From Peptococcaceae bacterium BRH_c23 (GTDB lineage Bacteria; Bacillota_B; Desulfitobacteriia; Desulfitobacteriales; Desulfitobacteriaceae): a stretch of 33,615 nucleotides of DNA. Numbering within the stretch: the first letter of the stretch is position 1; every line of letters starts with the position of its first letter. The translations under genes were made by a program, and so were the position numbers. A model generated the notes under the pieces. It saw nothing but the letters and a program-made list of their open reading frames with translations. It was not told where the DNA came from and searched no databases. This document shows positions 15,452 through 23,437 of the stretch, one piece after another. The stretch covers positions 1 through 33,615 of the forward strand of contig LADV01000034.1 in the NCBI GenBank assembly GCA_000961805.1, in the 5' to 3' direction.

Positions 15452-15650
15452 TCGAGGTTCGAGGTTCGAGGTTCGAAGTTCGAGGTTCGAACTTGAAGCG
15501 AACAAAGTTCGCATAGTATTTAAAGCCTTCAGACTAATTCCAAGTCTAAGTTCAATTCCGTTCTTCGATTCGTAGAATCGAAATCACAATTCGAACATCG
15601 AACCTCGAACATCGAACCTCGAGCATGTGCCTCGAACATCGAACCTCGAG
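15452..15650. repeat. Family B foldback element, copy 7
   Basis: Heptamer arm TCGAGGTTCGAGGTTCGAGG, hairpin GCGAACAAAGTTCGC (about 15497-15511), middle TTTAAAGCCTTCAGACTAA, hairpin TTCGATTCGTAGAATCGAA (about 15562-15580), and a long right arm of CGAACAT/CGAACCT units to 15650. The right arm is open in frame with the next gene. Confidence 0.8.
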
Positions 15651-15666
15651 AAGGGGGTTGAGTGGG

Positions 15667-16449
15667 ATGAATCCTTTTGAACGCTGGGATGACTGGGAAT
15701 GGGAACGGGCCATCCAAGAAGTGGGAAAAGAACAAGGGCGGGGTAGATCTGGACACCCTGACCATACGACGGGACGTTTCCGAAGACCTGTGAAGAGGGG
15801 ATGGGGAAACTTCCTCAACCATTGGAATGGAACCCAAAAAAGAACCCTTTTAGCAGCGTTACTTTTTCTGTTAATTTTCTTTAGCGCTAATAGTGCAGAC
15901 CCCTTTTCGCGAGGGATTCATTCAACCTACCGAAGCGCTATGGATTCAGGAAATTACTACCAAGTCATGACGGGTATGGCTAAAGAAGCCTTGTCTCTAG
16001 GGGGTGTCGGAGTCAAGAGTACTCCCGTTGACGCTAAGATGATCGGTCAATTTTTGCCTCCTATTTCTGGACCGGTGATGGCTGCCTTTGGAGAAGTGGG
16101 AAAGGGAGGCAGCAATCCTGAAGGGTCAGTTCATAATGGAATTGATGTGGGGAGTGCTTTGGGAAACTCCGTCGTAGCTCCCGCGGATGGGGTAGTAACT
16201 TTTGTGGGGGAAGATCCCCAATTAGGGAAGTACGTGAAAGTGGATTTTGGGGATGGTTGGACTACGGTGTTAGGGAACCTAGGCGGAATTTACGTTCAGC
16301 AGGGTCAGCGAGTTGCCAAGGGATACGTTGTCGGAACGGTCGGTCTTTCCGCACCCTTGAAGAAGCCTTGGCTGCATTTTGAGCTGAGAAAGAACAACCA
16401 GCCAGTCAATCCAATACCTTATCTAATCCCTCCTGAGTCCAAGAATTAG
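15667..16449 (+). CDS. spoIVFA: SpoIVFA-like protein with degenerate M23 domain
   Basis: A 260-residue protein with a charged N-terminus, one transmembrane helix (about 60-77, LLAALLFLLIFFSA) and a C-terminal LytM/M23 fold (about 140-250, SVHNGIDVGSALGN ... LHFELRKNNQPVNP). The first metal ligands HxxxD are present, but the usual HxH is HFE, so it is probably not an active peptidase. In sporulation SpoIVFA anchors and inhibits the protease SpoIVFB in the outer forespore membrane, and SpoIVFB is the next gene. ATG 15667 follows GAAGGGGG. A longer frame from 15625 comes from the repeat. B. subtilis SpoIVFA is similar in length. Confidence 0.85.
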   Translation: MNPFERWDDWEWERAIQEVGKEQGRGRSGHPDHTTGRFRRPVKRGWGNFLNHWNGTQKRTLLAALLFLLIFFSANSADPFSRGIHSTYRSAMDSGNYYQVMTGMAKEALSLGGVGVKSTPVDAKMIGQFLPPISGPVMAAFGEVGKGGSNPEGSVHNGIDVGSALGNSVVAPADGVVTFVGEDPQLGKYVKVDFGDGWTTVLGNLGGIYVQQGQRVAKGYVVGTVGLSAPLKKPWLHFELRKNNQPVNPIPYLIPPESKN

Positions 16450-16519
16450 CTAAAAGAGACCACGAAATAGTTGGTGTCTAAGGAATCTAAGGCTAGAAAT
16501 CTAAAGTGGAGGGTGAGAA

Positions 16520-17395
16520 ATGGAGCTTGTGAAGCTATTCGGGGTGAGCATCCGAATCCATCCCACATTTCTTTTGGTTTTGTTACTCTACGGAGTCCTG
16601 GGTCTAGCTGCCCAGGCTCTTCTCGTCTTTGCTCTTGTTTTGGGGCATGAATTAGCGCATCTCCTAACGGCCAAAGCCTACGGCTTTAAAGTCGTAGGGC
16701 TGGAGCTATTTCCTTTCGGAGGAGCTGCCTACTGTGATGATCTCTTTGAGGGGAGAAAATTAGAGGAGAGCATCATGGCGCTGGCTGGTCCTGCCTTTAA
16801 CATCGTCCTTTTATTTGCTGCCCAGGTCTTGCGTTGGAATGGGTTCTGGACGGGGGAATTTTCCGATGATTTTGTGCGCTATAATTTCTGGCTTGGGGCC
16901 TTTAATCTAATCCCTGTTTTACCACTGGATGGTGGACGGGTCGTGCGGGCTCTTTTTGTAGGGGGATTTGGATTCGTCCGGACCACGAAGTTTTTGGCGT
17001 GGGCTGGGAAATGGCTGGGAGTCATCTTTGCCCTATACGGCATAATCTTAGGAGTTCAGGGAAAGTTTACAGAAGGACCGCTTTTTTTTCTGATTTTAGG
17101 GGGTTTCTTTTGGCTGGCAGGTAGTAAAGAAATCTCGACAGCCCATATTACCTTTCTCAGACAATTAACCCGTAAGAAAGAAGAACTCATGAAAAAGGGT
17201 TTGATGCGTAATATTTGTGTCACGGTACAGAGCAATACTCCCCTGGTGCGAATCGTGGAGGAATTTACTCCGGATCGTTACGCCATGGTCAGCCTAACGA
17301 ATGGAAAAATGGGGATGGATAAAATTCTTACGGAGACAGATATCGTAGAAGGGATGTTGCGGGAGGGAATTCACTTTCCAGTGGGTAAACTATAG
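16520..17395 (+). CDS. spoIVFB: Stage IV sporulation intramembrane protease SpoIVFB (M50)
   Basis: A 291-residue site-2-type zinc metalloprotease. The motif HELAH gives H43, E44 and H47, and D137 lies in LPLDGGR; these are the same positions as in the B. subtilis enzyme. About six membrane helices fill residues 10-210, and a soluble C-terminal domain (about 215-291) corresponds to the CBS-like domain. In the family it cleaves pro-sigma-K in the mother cell; a substrate here is inferred, not seen. GGAGGGTGAG precedes ATG 16520. It is paired with spoIVFA 70 bases upstream. Confidence 0.92.
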   Translation: MELVKLFGVSIRIHPTFLLVLLLYGVLGLAAQALLVFALVLGHELAHLLTAKAYGFKVVGLELFPFGGAAYCDDLFEGRKLEESIMALAGPAFNIVLLFAAQVLRWNGFWTGEFSDDFVRYNFWLGAFNLIPVLPLDGGRVVRALFVGGFGFVRTTKFLAWAGKWLGVIFALYGIILGVQGKFTEGPLFFLILGGFFWLAGSKEISTAHITFLRQLTRKKEELMKKGLMRNICVTVQSNTPLVRIVEEFTPDRYAMVSLTNGKMGMDKILTETDIVEGMLREGIHFPVGKL

Positions 17396-17448
17396 ACGAG
17401 ATATCTGAGGGCAATCTCTGTAAAAATATAGGGGATTTGAGTTAACTG

Positions 17449-17457
17449 TGATATAAT
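17449..17457 (+). promoter_or_regulatory. Extended -10 promoter of the radical SAM operon
   Basis: TGATATAAT carries a perfect TATAAT with TGn extension. TTGAGT at 17437 is too close to serve as a -35. Confidence 0.45.
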
Positions 17458-17498
17458 ATAAGTTCACTATATAGTTACAAGGAGGCCTCATTGACAGC

Positions 17499-19355
17499 AT
17501 GAGTAAAATTACTGCGGCGGAGATACGCCGGCAGGTCGAACGCTTTTTACCAAAAGTCTTGAAACCAAGCCGCTATATCGGATCCGAATGGAATGCAATC
17601 AAGAAAGACTGGGATAAAACCGAGGTCCAAATGGTCTTTGCTTTCCCAGATGTCTATGAAGTCGGAATGTCCCATTTGGGAACCCGAATCCTCTACCACC
17701 TAGTGAATTCGTTTCCGGAATTTCTCTGTGAAAGAGTTTTTGCGCCTTGGATCGATATGGAGAAAGAGCTCCGGGAGAAGGATATTCCGCTGTATGCCTT
17801 AGAATCCTTTCAACCGCTTAAAGCCTTTGATGTCGTCGGGTTTACCCTGCAATATGAAATGAGTTTTACCAACATCCTGAATATGCTGGACTTAGCGGGG
17901 ATTCCCATGCGCACAGAAGAGCGCGGCCCGGAAGATCCTTGGATCATTGCCGGAGGTCCCTGTGCTTATAACCCTGAACCATTGGTCGGATTTATCGACT
18001 TTTTCCTCATCGGGGAATCTGAAGAACAGTTGCCGGAAGTGCTGCGCCTCGTGGCCGAGCAGAAGAAAAACCCCCTCCCTCGCCGGGACTTTTTAAAGAA
18101 AGTTGCCCAGGTTCAAGGGGTTTACGTGCCGGACTTCTACCAGGTTACATATAAGCCAGACGGTCGTATAGAAAAGATTGAGGCTGAAGCGGGTGTTCCT
18201 CCCGTCGTCGAAAAGGCCATCGTCAAAGATCTAGACCAAGGGTTTTTTCCCACCAATCCAGTGGTTCCGTATATGGAAATTGTGCATGACCGAATGATGC
18301 TTGAAGTCATGCGCGGCTGCTCACGGGGCTGCCGTTTTTGTCAAGCGGGTATGATTTATCGACCCGTTCGCGAGCGCTCTAAGGAGACCCTCCTCAAGCA
18401 AACAGAGGAATTGGTACGTTCGACGGGATATGATGAAATCGCCCTCACGTCACTGTCCACTGGAGATTACTCCTGTATTCAGCCGGTCATTTATGACATA
18501 CTCGAAAAGCATGGAGCAGAAGGGGTGGGAGTATCACTCCCATCCCTGCGAGTAGACTCCTTCGATGTCGATCTTGCTGAGACCGTTCAAAAAGCTCGCA
18601 AATCGGGGTTGACCTTTGCTCCAGAAGCAGGTTCACAGCGCTTACGGAACGTGATTAATAAAGGGGTCGAAGAGCAAAACCTCCTGGATGCCGCTGAGAC
18701 TGCCTTTAAAAAGGGCTGGTCCACGATTAAGTTGTACTTTATGGTGGGGTTACCGACAGAGACCCAGGAAGACATTGACGGGATTATCGATCTGGCTAAG
18801 AAAGTTGCCAATCTAGGAACCAAGCTAGGACGCCGAAATATCAAAGTGACCATCTCGACCAGTATCTTCGTTCCCAAAAGCCACACCCCTTTTCAGTGGG
18901 AACCTCAGGAAGCAGGCTCTTCAGTAGACCTAAAGCAGAGATATCTACGGGAGAAGATGCGAGATCGTCGTTTAAATTATAATTATCATGATGTGAAGAC
19001 CAGTTACCTCGAAGCCGTCTTTGCCAAAGGGGATCGACGGCTGGCGCCACTCCTGGAATGGGCAGTCCAACACGGCTGTCGTTTTGATGGTTGGGGTGAG
19101 CAATTCAAATACAGCGTCTGGATGCAGGGACTCCAAGAGTTAGGAATTGACCCGTCTTTTTATGCGAATCGGGCGATGGACTATGATGATATCTTACCTT
19201 GGGACCACATAGGCAGTGGAGTAAGTAAAGAGTTTTTGGTTGACGAGCATCATCGGGCCCTGCAGGAAGCGAAGACCATGGATTGTCGCTTCGATGATTG
19301 TACGGGATGCGGGGTTTGCCCAAGCCGAGGGGTTCAGATTGAGTTGAAAGGGTGA
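17499..19355 (+). CDS. B12-binding-type radical SAM protein, TIGR03960 family
   Basis: A 618-residue protein. The N-terminal third (about 30-190, with VFAFPDVYEVGMSHLGTRI and IIAGGPCAYNPEPL) resembles B12-binding/radical SAM fusion proteins. The radical SAM domain has CSRGCRFC, with the iron-sulfur ligands C274, C278 and C281. The C-terminus carries a further cysteine cluster, CRFDDCTGCGVC. The family is always next to the DUF2344 partner, as here. Its substrate is not known to me; an RNA- or protein-modifying role would be a guess. AAGGAGG lies 13 bases before ATG 17499, which is long. TTG 17491 is closer but stops after three codons. Confidence 0.85.
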   Translation: MSKITAAEIRRQVERFLPKVLKPSRYIGSEWNAIKKDWDKTEVQMVFAFPDVYEVGMSHLGTRILYHLVNSFPEFLCERVFAPWIDMEKELREKDIPLYALESFQPLKAFDVVGFTLQYEMSFTNILNMLDLAGIPMRTEERGPEDPWIIAGGPCAYNPEPLVGFIDFFLIGESEEQLPEVLRLVAEQKKNPLPRRDFLKKVAQVQGVYVPDFYQVTYKPDGRIEKIEAEAGVPPVVEKAIVKDLDQGFFPTNPVVPYMEIVHDRMMLEVMRGCSRGCRFCQAGMIYRPVRERSKETLLKQTEELVRSTGYDEIALTSLSTGDYSCIQPVIYDILEKHGAEGVGVSLPSLRVDSFDVDLAETVQKARKSGLTFAPEAGSQRLRNVINKGVEEQNLLDAAETAFKKGWSTIKLYFMVGLPTETQEDIDGIIDLAKKVANLGTKLGRRNIKVTISTSIFVPKSHTPFQWEPQEAGSSVDLKQRYLREKMRDRRLNYNYHDVKTSYLEAVFAKGDRRLAPLLEWAVQHGCRFDGWGEQFKYSVWMQGLQELGIDPSFYANRAMDYDDILPWDHIGSGVSKEFLVDEHHRALQEAKTMDCRFDDCTGCGVCPSRGVQIELKG

Positions 19356-19361
19356 GTTGCC

Positions 19362-20057
19362 ATGCGGCTAAGAATCGCCTATACCAAAATTGAAGATGCC
19401 AGATATATTGCGCACCTGGACCTGACCAGGGTTTTTGAACGAGCGATCCGGCGGGCCGAGATCAAGATGTCCTATTCGGAAGGGTTTAACCCCCGTCCTA
19501 AAATATCCTTTGGTTTCGCGCTAGCCGTGGGAACAGAAGGGGAGCGGGAGTACGTGGATATTGATCTCCAGCAGGACATGGATTTGGGAGAGGTCCTTGC
19601 CCGGGTTCAGGAGCAATTACCACCGGGAATCCGCCTGCTCCAAGGTCGTGCTCTGGATTCCGGAGCCAAATCCTTGATGGCAGTGCTCAATGCAGCCAGT
19701 TATCGGATCCGTGTGCCCATGGCTTTACCGATTCTGCCGGAACGTTTGCAGGAAGCGGTCAGTGCTTGGCTCGCTCGAGAACATGTGACCTTTTCGCGCT
19801 ATACGAAGAAAGGGCCGACAGATAAGGATATTCGACCTTGGATCAAGCAGTTGACCGGCGAAATCCAGGGGGATGAGATCTTCTTTGACCTAGAAGTTGA
19901 GATGGGGAATGCCGGAAGTGTTCGCCCGGAGGAAGTCTTGGCTAGCTTGCGGGAACTTGAGAATTTGCCGCTGGATTTGGATGCGCAGCACGTTGTGCGG
20001 ACGGGGGTTCATGTGAGCTATGAGGGGGAGAAGAGTTCGCCGCTAGAGGAGCGTTAG
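19362..20057 (+). CDS. DUF2344 radical SAM-associated protein (TIGR03936)
   Basis: A 231-residue protein with the family N-terminus MRLRIAYTKIEDARYIAHLD, followed by RAEIKMSYSEGFNPRPKISFG. Family members either stand alone next to, or are fused to, the TIGR03960 radical SAM protein. The 6-base gap here means the two are cotranslated and probably act together. The function is not established. The C-terminal tail (VSYEGEKSSPLEER) runs to the edge of the next foldback element. Confidence 0.85.
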   Translation: MRLRIAYTKIEDARYIAHLDLTRVFERAIRRAEIKMSYSEGFNPRPKISFGFALAVGTEGEREYVDIDLQQDMDLGEVLARVQEQLPPGIRLLQGRALDSGAKSLMAVLNAASYRIRVPMALPILPERLQEAVSAWLAREHVTFSRYTKKGPTDKDIRPWIKQLTGEIQGDEIFFDLEVEMGNAGSVRPEEVLASLRELENLPLDLDAQHVVRTGVHVSYEGEKSSPLEER

Positions 20058-20087
20058 AGCCTGATCGTTGGGGTCTGAGTGGGAGCG

Positions 20088-20316
20088 AGGGTCCCGAGCA
20101 CACTTGTTCAACCCTGCGTTCGTCGTGCCAAACTAGGGCTTTAAATTCTTGATGAAAGCGGGCGGGGCGAAACACATGTGTTTCGGCCAAAGCGACGTCC
20201 GTGTCGCATGGCCGGCGGAAAACGTCCTATTTTCCGCCCCGCTTTAAGTAAGTGAATTTAAAGCCGAGTTTGGCTACGACTCTCGCAAAGGTTTCTCGCC
20301 GTGTGATCGGGACCCT
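20088..20316. repeat. Family A foldback element, complete copy 2
   Basis: The outer inverted repeat AGGGTCCCGAGCACAC (20088-20103) against 20301-20316 has one mismatch in 16. The inner inverted repeat CGTCGTGCCAAACT...CTTTAA matches TTAAAGCCGAGTTTGGC and on. The core (about 20161-20233) has the same three hairpins as copy 1. Compared with copy 1, the outer arm changed on both sides (CGCGTC to CCGAGC with the mirrored change) and the third hairpin changed from GCGGAACAC/GTGTTCCGC to GCGGAAAA/TTTTCCGC, so pairing is kept. Confidence 0.85.
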
Positions 20317-20530
20317 TGCTCTGGGGTCAACGGAGGGGAATGTTGGGAGTGGCTTCAAAAGAGCTGAGCTGCGCTGCGTTGCGTGGCAGGACTGGGAAAG
20401 GACGATGGTGAGCTGCACAGTCGGGCAAGGAATGGACACTTGGACATGATTTCTTCATACGCTCCTTCGCATCAGTGATAAACTGTGACCGGATTAGAAC
20501 CTACAACTCCTATTTAAAGAAGAATTATCG
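20317..20530 (+). other. Intergenic stretch before the MNT gene
   Basis: About 210 bases without a supportable gene. The first half is GC-richer, like the flanking repeat; the second is AT-rich. No clear hairpin or known motif is seen. Confidence 0.3.
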
Positions 20531-20539
20531 TGGTATAAT
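20531..20539 (+). promoter_or_regulatory. Extended -10 promoter of the MNT/HEPN pair
   Basis: TGGTATAAT, a perfect TATAAT with TGn extension, 50 bases before the start codon. No good -35. Confidence 0.5.
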
Positions 20540-20589
20540 ATGGTGAATAATACATGAGTGATTAGTTGATTGGAATGGGAGGAATATCA

Positions 20590-20916
20590 ATGGGCAATCC
20601 GATTCAGCGAGAGGCCATTGAGCTTTTTGGCAAGAATATTAAAGAAAGCCTTTCGTCTAACATAAAAGATGTACGACTCTTTGGCTCAGTTGCAAGGGGA
20701 ACCGACACTCCAGAGTCGGATATCGATATTCTAGTACTGGTGGAAAAGGACGATAGAGATATTAGTGATGCCATTATGGACATTGTAGTGGATATAAATC
20801 TTGAATATGATGTGGTTATTACCCCAATCATAATAACCGATTCCCATTATACCAATCCTCTTTTTAGGGAGACAGCATTTTTCCATAATCTCGAGTATGA
20901 AGGTGTTCCAATATGA
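20590..20916 (+). CDS. MNT-type nucleotidyltransferase (antitoxin of a HEPN/MNT pair)
   Basis: A 108-residue minimal nucleotidyltransferase. It shows the fold signature LFGSVARGTDTPESDIDILV: G32-S33 and the metal-binding D44 and D46, with a third acidic candidate at D74 (LEYDVV). Such proteins pair with HEPN RNase toxins and can inactivate them by adding nucleotides to them. The partner just downstream is decayed. ATG 20590 is preceded by GGGAGGAATATCA. The open frame extends eight codons further without a better start. Its stop overlaps the start of the HEPN remnant (ATGA), the usual arrangement in such modules. Confidence 0.8.
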   Translation: MGNPIQREAIELFGKNIKESLSSNIKDVRLFGSVARGTDTPESDIDILVLVEKDDRDISDAIMDIVVDINLEYDVVITPIIITDSHYTNPLFRETAFFHNLEYEGVPI

Positions 20917-21101
20917 GTATGGACTTAAGTATTGTAAGCAAGACTTCCAGCAAGGCTCTTTCAGACTTATTTAGACTTCGATCTCATGCCGACTACGATG
21001 ATTTTAAGACTTTCAATAAAGAAGATTGCTTGATGGCCAGAGAGTAGGCTAAGGGTATTATCCAAGAAATTACCAATGTTCTTAGAGATACTCAAGATTA
21101 G
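20913..21101 (+). pseudogene. Decayed HEPN domain protein (UPF0332-like toxin remnant)
   Basis: Starting at the ATG that overlaps the MNT stop, the frame reads 44 codons to a TAG at 21045, then continues without interruption for 17 more codons (AKGIIQEITNVLRDTQD) to a TAG at 21099. The stretch ALSDLFRLRSHADYDDFKTF is the typical C-terminal HEPN/UPF0332 motif, and the part after the TAG matches the last helix of that fold. The N-terminal two thirds of the domain are missing, so an internal deletion plus a nonsense mutation has occurred. It is unlikely to be toxic. Confidence 0.7.
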
Positions 21102-21184
21102 TGCAGGTTGGGGATGGTTCCTGGCTTGGATAGAGACGACTGGGTGAGCAGTGAGCCCGAGGTGCGAATGTGACGTTCGCGGAG

Positions 21185-21461
21185 AGAGGGCCACGAGCAC
21201 ACTTGTTCACCCCTGCGCTCGTCGTACTCTCCGTTGCTCACAGAGCAGAACTTGCGTTACAAAAGCGAATCCTCTTTGATGAGTGGCTAGCCAAACTTGG
21301 CGAAAGGGGTGCTTAATTTCAGCGGGGCGGAAAACAGGAGTTTTCCGCCGTCCATGCGACAAGGATGTCGCTTTGGACGGGAACCCCGCCCTCTATCATA
21401 GACCCCTTGAGCCTTAGTTTGGCCCACGAAATCATGAGGTGAGTGTTGTAACGCAAGTTCT
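21185..21461. repeat. Family A foldback element, rearranged copy 3
   Basis: The left end (about 21187-21226, CGAGCACACTTGTTCA) matches copy 2. The three-hairpin core is present in the opposite orientation (21322-21389): stem GCGGGG/CCCCGC, hairpin GCGGAAAAC/GTTTTCCGC, and GTCC + GCGACA/TGTCGC + GGAC. The first hairpin of the other copies is absent. A different perfect 16-bp inverted repeat flanks the core, 21247-21262 (AGAACTTGCGTTACAA) against 21446-21461. The right side has CCTTAGTTTGGCC, related to the inner arm. Confidence 0.7.
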
Positions 21462-21490
21462 CTCAAGTTCTCTTAGGAGGTGTAACTCTT

Positions 21491-22795
21491 ATGAAAAACC
21501 AGACCACCAAACCTCGCCATAAAGAAATCGTTCTCCAAACCCAAGCCCAAACCAAAACCAAAACCCAGGACAATAGCCAAAACCAATCCCAAAAAATCCG
21601 AGCGGCTGTCTTTGAGCAGGGGGAATTGGTGGAACTGTTCGAGGAAGAGGGCGCTTCATCCCATATGGTGGGGAACATTTATAAAGGACGGGTTGAGAAT
21701 GTCCTTCCTGGCATGCAGGCTGCCTTTGTTGATATTGGTGTAGACAAGAACGCTTTTTTGTATGTGGGGGATGCCATCCCGGCACGCTTTGATGAGGATG
21801 GTAAGGTTTCTCCAGTTGTAAATGATCGGATTGAGAATGTTCTTAAGCCTCGTCAAGAGCTATTGGTACAAGTTACCAAAGAGCCAGTAAGTACCAAGGG
21901 GGCGCGGATTAGTGTTAACATCACTCTTCCTGGGCGGTATGTGGTGCTGCTTCCTCAGGTGAGTTATATTGGGGTGTCTCGGAAGATTCAAGATAATAAT
22001 GAACGGGCACGGTTAAGGGATTTAGCAGCCACCTCTAAACCGGAGGGTATGGGAGTCATCGTTCGCACCCTTGCTGAAGGGATTGACGGGGATGAGATAG
22101 CGGAAGATATTACTCAACTCGTGGCTTTTTGGCAGGCGTTACAACCGAAGATTCCGCATGTTTCCGTGCCTGGTATAGTACATAAAGATGTCGATTTAGT
22201 TTCGCGGCTGGTCCGGGACTGGATTGATCAGGATGTCGAGAAAATCACCGTCGATCAGGAAGAAGTCGGTCAAGTCATACGCCAAGCCTTGCTGGAGATT
22301 GAGCATCCGGCTGCTAAGAAAATCCACGTTGTCACAGGAGAAGATCTTTTTGCTAAGTACGGTGTGGATGATGAAATTCGTAAAACCTTACGGAGCAAGG
22401 TATGGTTGAAGAGCGGCGGCTATCTGGTGATTCAACAGACAGAGGCCTTAATCGTGATCGATGTGAATACTGGAAAGTATGTTGGGCAACGCTCCTTAGA
22501 GGAAACCGTGGTCCATACCAACCTTGAAGCTGCCTCGGAGATTGCCCGGCAGTTGCGGCTGAGAAATCTAGGTGGAATTATCATCATAGACTTTATCGAT
22601 ATGACAACAGAAGAAGCTCAGAAACAAGTGCTTGATGTCTTAGAGATCGCTTGTGCTCGGGATAAAACAAAGTCCCAAATTTTAGGATTGACGCAGCTGG
22701 GACTAGTGGAAATGACTCGTAAAAAAGTCGGACAGACGCTGGCAGTACGCTATACATCCCCTTGCCCATCTTGTGAAGGAAGTGGACGAGTGTGA
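21491..22795 (+). CDS. rng: Ribonuclease G/E family endoribonuclease
   Basis: A 434-residue RNase G/E protein that cuts single-stranded RNA in rRNA and mRNA processing. The S1 domain is around GNIYKGRVENVLPGMQAAF. The DNase I-like catalytic site has D324 (VIDVNTGK) and D367 (IIDFIDM), 43 residues apart as in E. coli RNase E (D303, D346). The zinc-link CPSC is at 425-428. The chain ends only a few residues later, so the C-terminal small domain is missing. Near the N-terminus a Q/T/K/N-rich low-complexity stretch of about 20 residues sits between KEIVL and IRAAVFEQGELVELF. ATG 21491 follows TTAGGAGG. Confidence 0.9.
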   Translation: MKNQTTKPRHKEIVLQTQAQTKTKTQDNSQNQSQKIRAAVFEQGELVELFEEEGASSHMVGNIYKGRVENVLPGMQAAFVDIGVDKNAFLYVGDAIPARFDEDGKVSPVVNDRIENVLKPRQELLVQVTKEPVSTKGARISVNITLPGRYVVLLPQVSYIGVSRKIQDNNERARLRDLAATSKPEGMGVIVRTLAEGIDGDEIAEDITQLVAFWQALQPKIPHVSVPGIVHKDVDLVSRLVRDWIDQDVEKITVDQEEVGQVIRQALLEIEHPAAKKIHVVTGEDLFAKYGVDDEIRKTLRSKVWLKSGGYLVIQQTEALIVIDVNTGKYVGQRSLEETVVHTNLEAASEIARQLRLRNLGGIIIIDFIDMTTEEAQKQVLDVLEIACARDKTKSQILGLTQLGLVEMTRKKVGQTLAVRYTSPCPSCEGSGRV

Positions 22796-22819
22796 ACTAT
22801 AATTCAACAGAAGTCCAAA

Positions 22820-22858
22820 AATCCCCTAAAGCTTTCAATAATAAAGCTTTAGGGGATT
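22820..22858. terminator. Bidirectional terminator between rng and the coiled-coil gene
   Basis: AATCCCCTAAAGCTTT (22820-22835) pairs perfectly over 16 bp with 22843-22858, with a 7-base loop. The two genes converge here. Confidence 0.75.
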
Positions 22859-22882
22859 AAATTAACCTTCTCGTAAAAGAGG

Positions 22883-23188
22883 TCACTTAATTCGTTTCAA
22901 ATTAGATGTTTCTAATTGTAGGACTTCGACCTTGGCCTCAATGCGTTCCAGAGCTTGTCCAATCTTTTGGTTATGACTTATCTGTATTTCTCGGAAATCA
23001 AAGATTGCTCCAATTTTTTGCGCTACATCATGTTCAACAACTGTTATTATTTTAGCAACGTTTTGTGCTATTGTTTCTTGATCTGTTTTTAACACATTGA
23101 CTTCGCTTCTAAGTTCTTTTAACTCGCTTCGCATTTCCGTTTGCGATTGATATATGTTTGCGAGTAGCTCCATAACTTTCTGGTCCAT
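22883..23188 (-). CDS. Small coiled-coil protein of unknown function
   Basis: A 101-residue protein on the minus strand, starting MDQKVMELLANIYQSQTEMR. Residues about 10-45 and 75-95 show heptad-like patterns (MRSELKELRSEVNVLKTDQ and IEAKVEVLQLETSNLK), so it is probably helical and self-associating. No signal peptide or membrane helix. ATG 23188 is chosen because GGGGGTG precedes it by about six bases. A start six codons earlier has no ribosome site. A similar short protein begins at 33470. The function is unknown. Confidence 0.65.
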   Translation of the reverse strand: MDQKVMELLANIYQSQTEMRSELKELRSEVNVLKTDQETIAQNVAKIITVVEHDVAQKIGAIFDFREIQISHNQKIGQALERIEAKVEVLQLETSNLKRIK

Positions 23189-23300
23189 CTGAACACCCCC
23201 ATGCAATATGATTATAACATAATTTGTAAGCTATGTACTTGAAATTAGCTAAATTTATATAATGTTGTCAAGCAAGCCCCGAGAATAATGGTCGTATTTA

Positions 23301-23345
23301 AAGGGAGGATGTAACGAAAATTACTTTCGATACATCCTCCTCTTT
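23301..23345. other. Long hairpin in the intergenic region
   Basis: AAGGGAGGATGTA ... TACATCCTCC, with CGAAA/TTTCG inside, folds as a nearly continuous stem of about 16 bp. It could end the divergent or upstream transcript, but the T run after it is weak (TCTTTAG). Confidence 0.5.
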
Positions 23346-23437
23346 AGCTCTGCCATTTAGCGAAAAGATGTTGTCAATTGTCGTATTCTGTAATAAAGTA
23401 TTGCCACAAGCTGTATTACAGAAAGGGGTAACTAGTT

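Noticed and set aside
15062..15650. Heptamer arrays considered as a CRISPR array or coding repeats
   Set aside because: Units are 7 bases, contiguous and without spacers, and the arms are mutually inverted. The period of 7 does not keep a reading frame. No cas genes are present.
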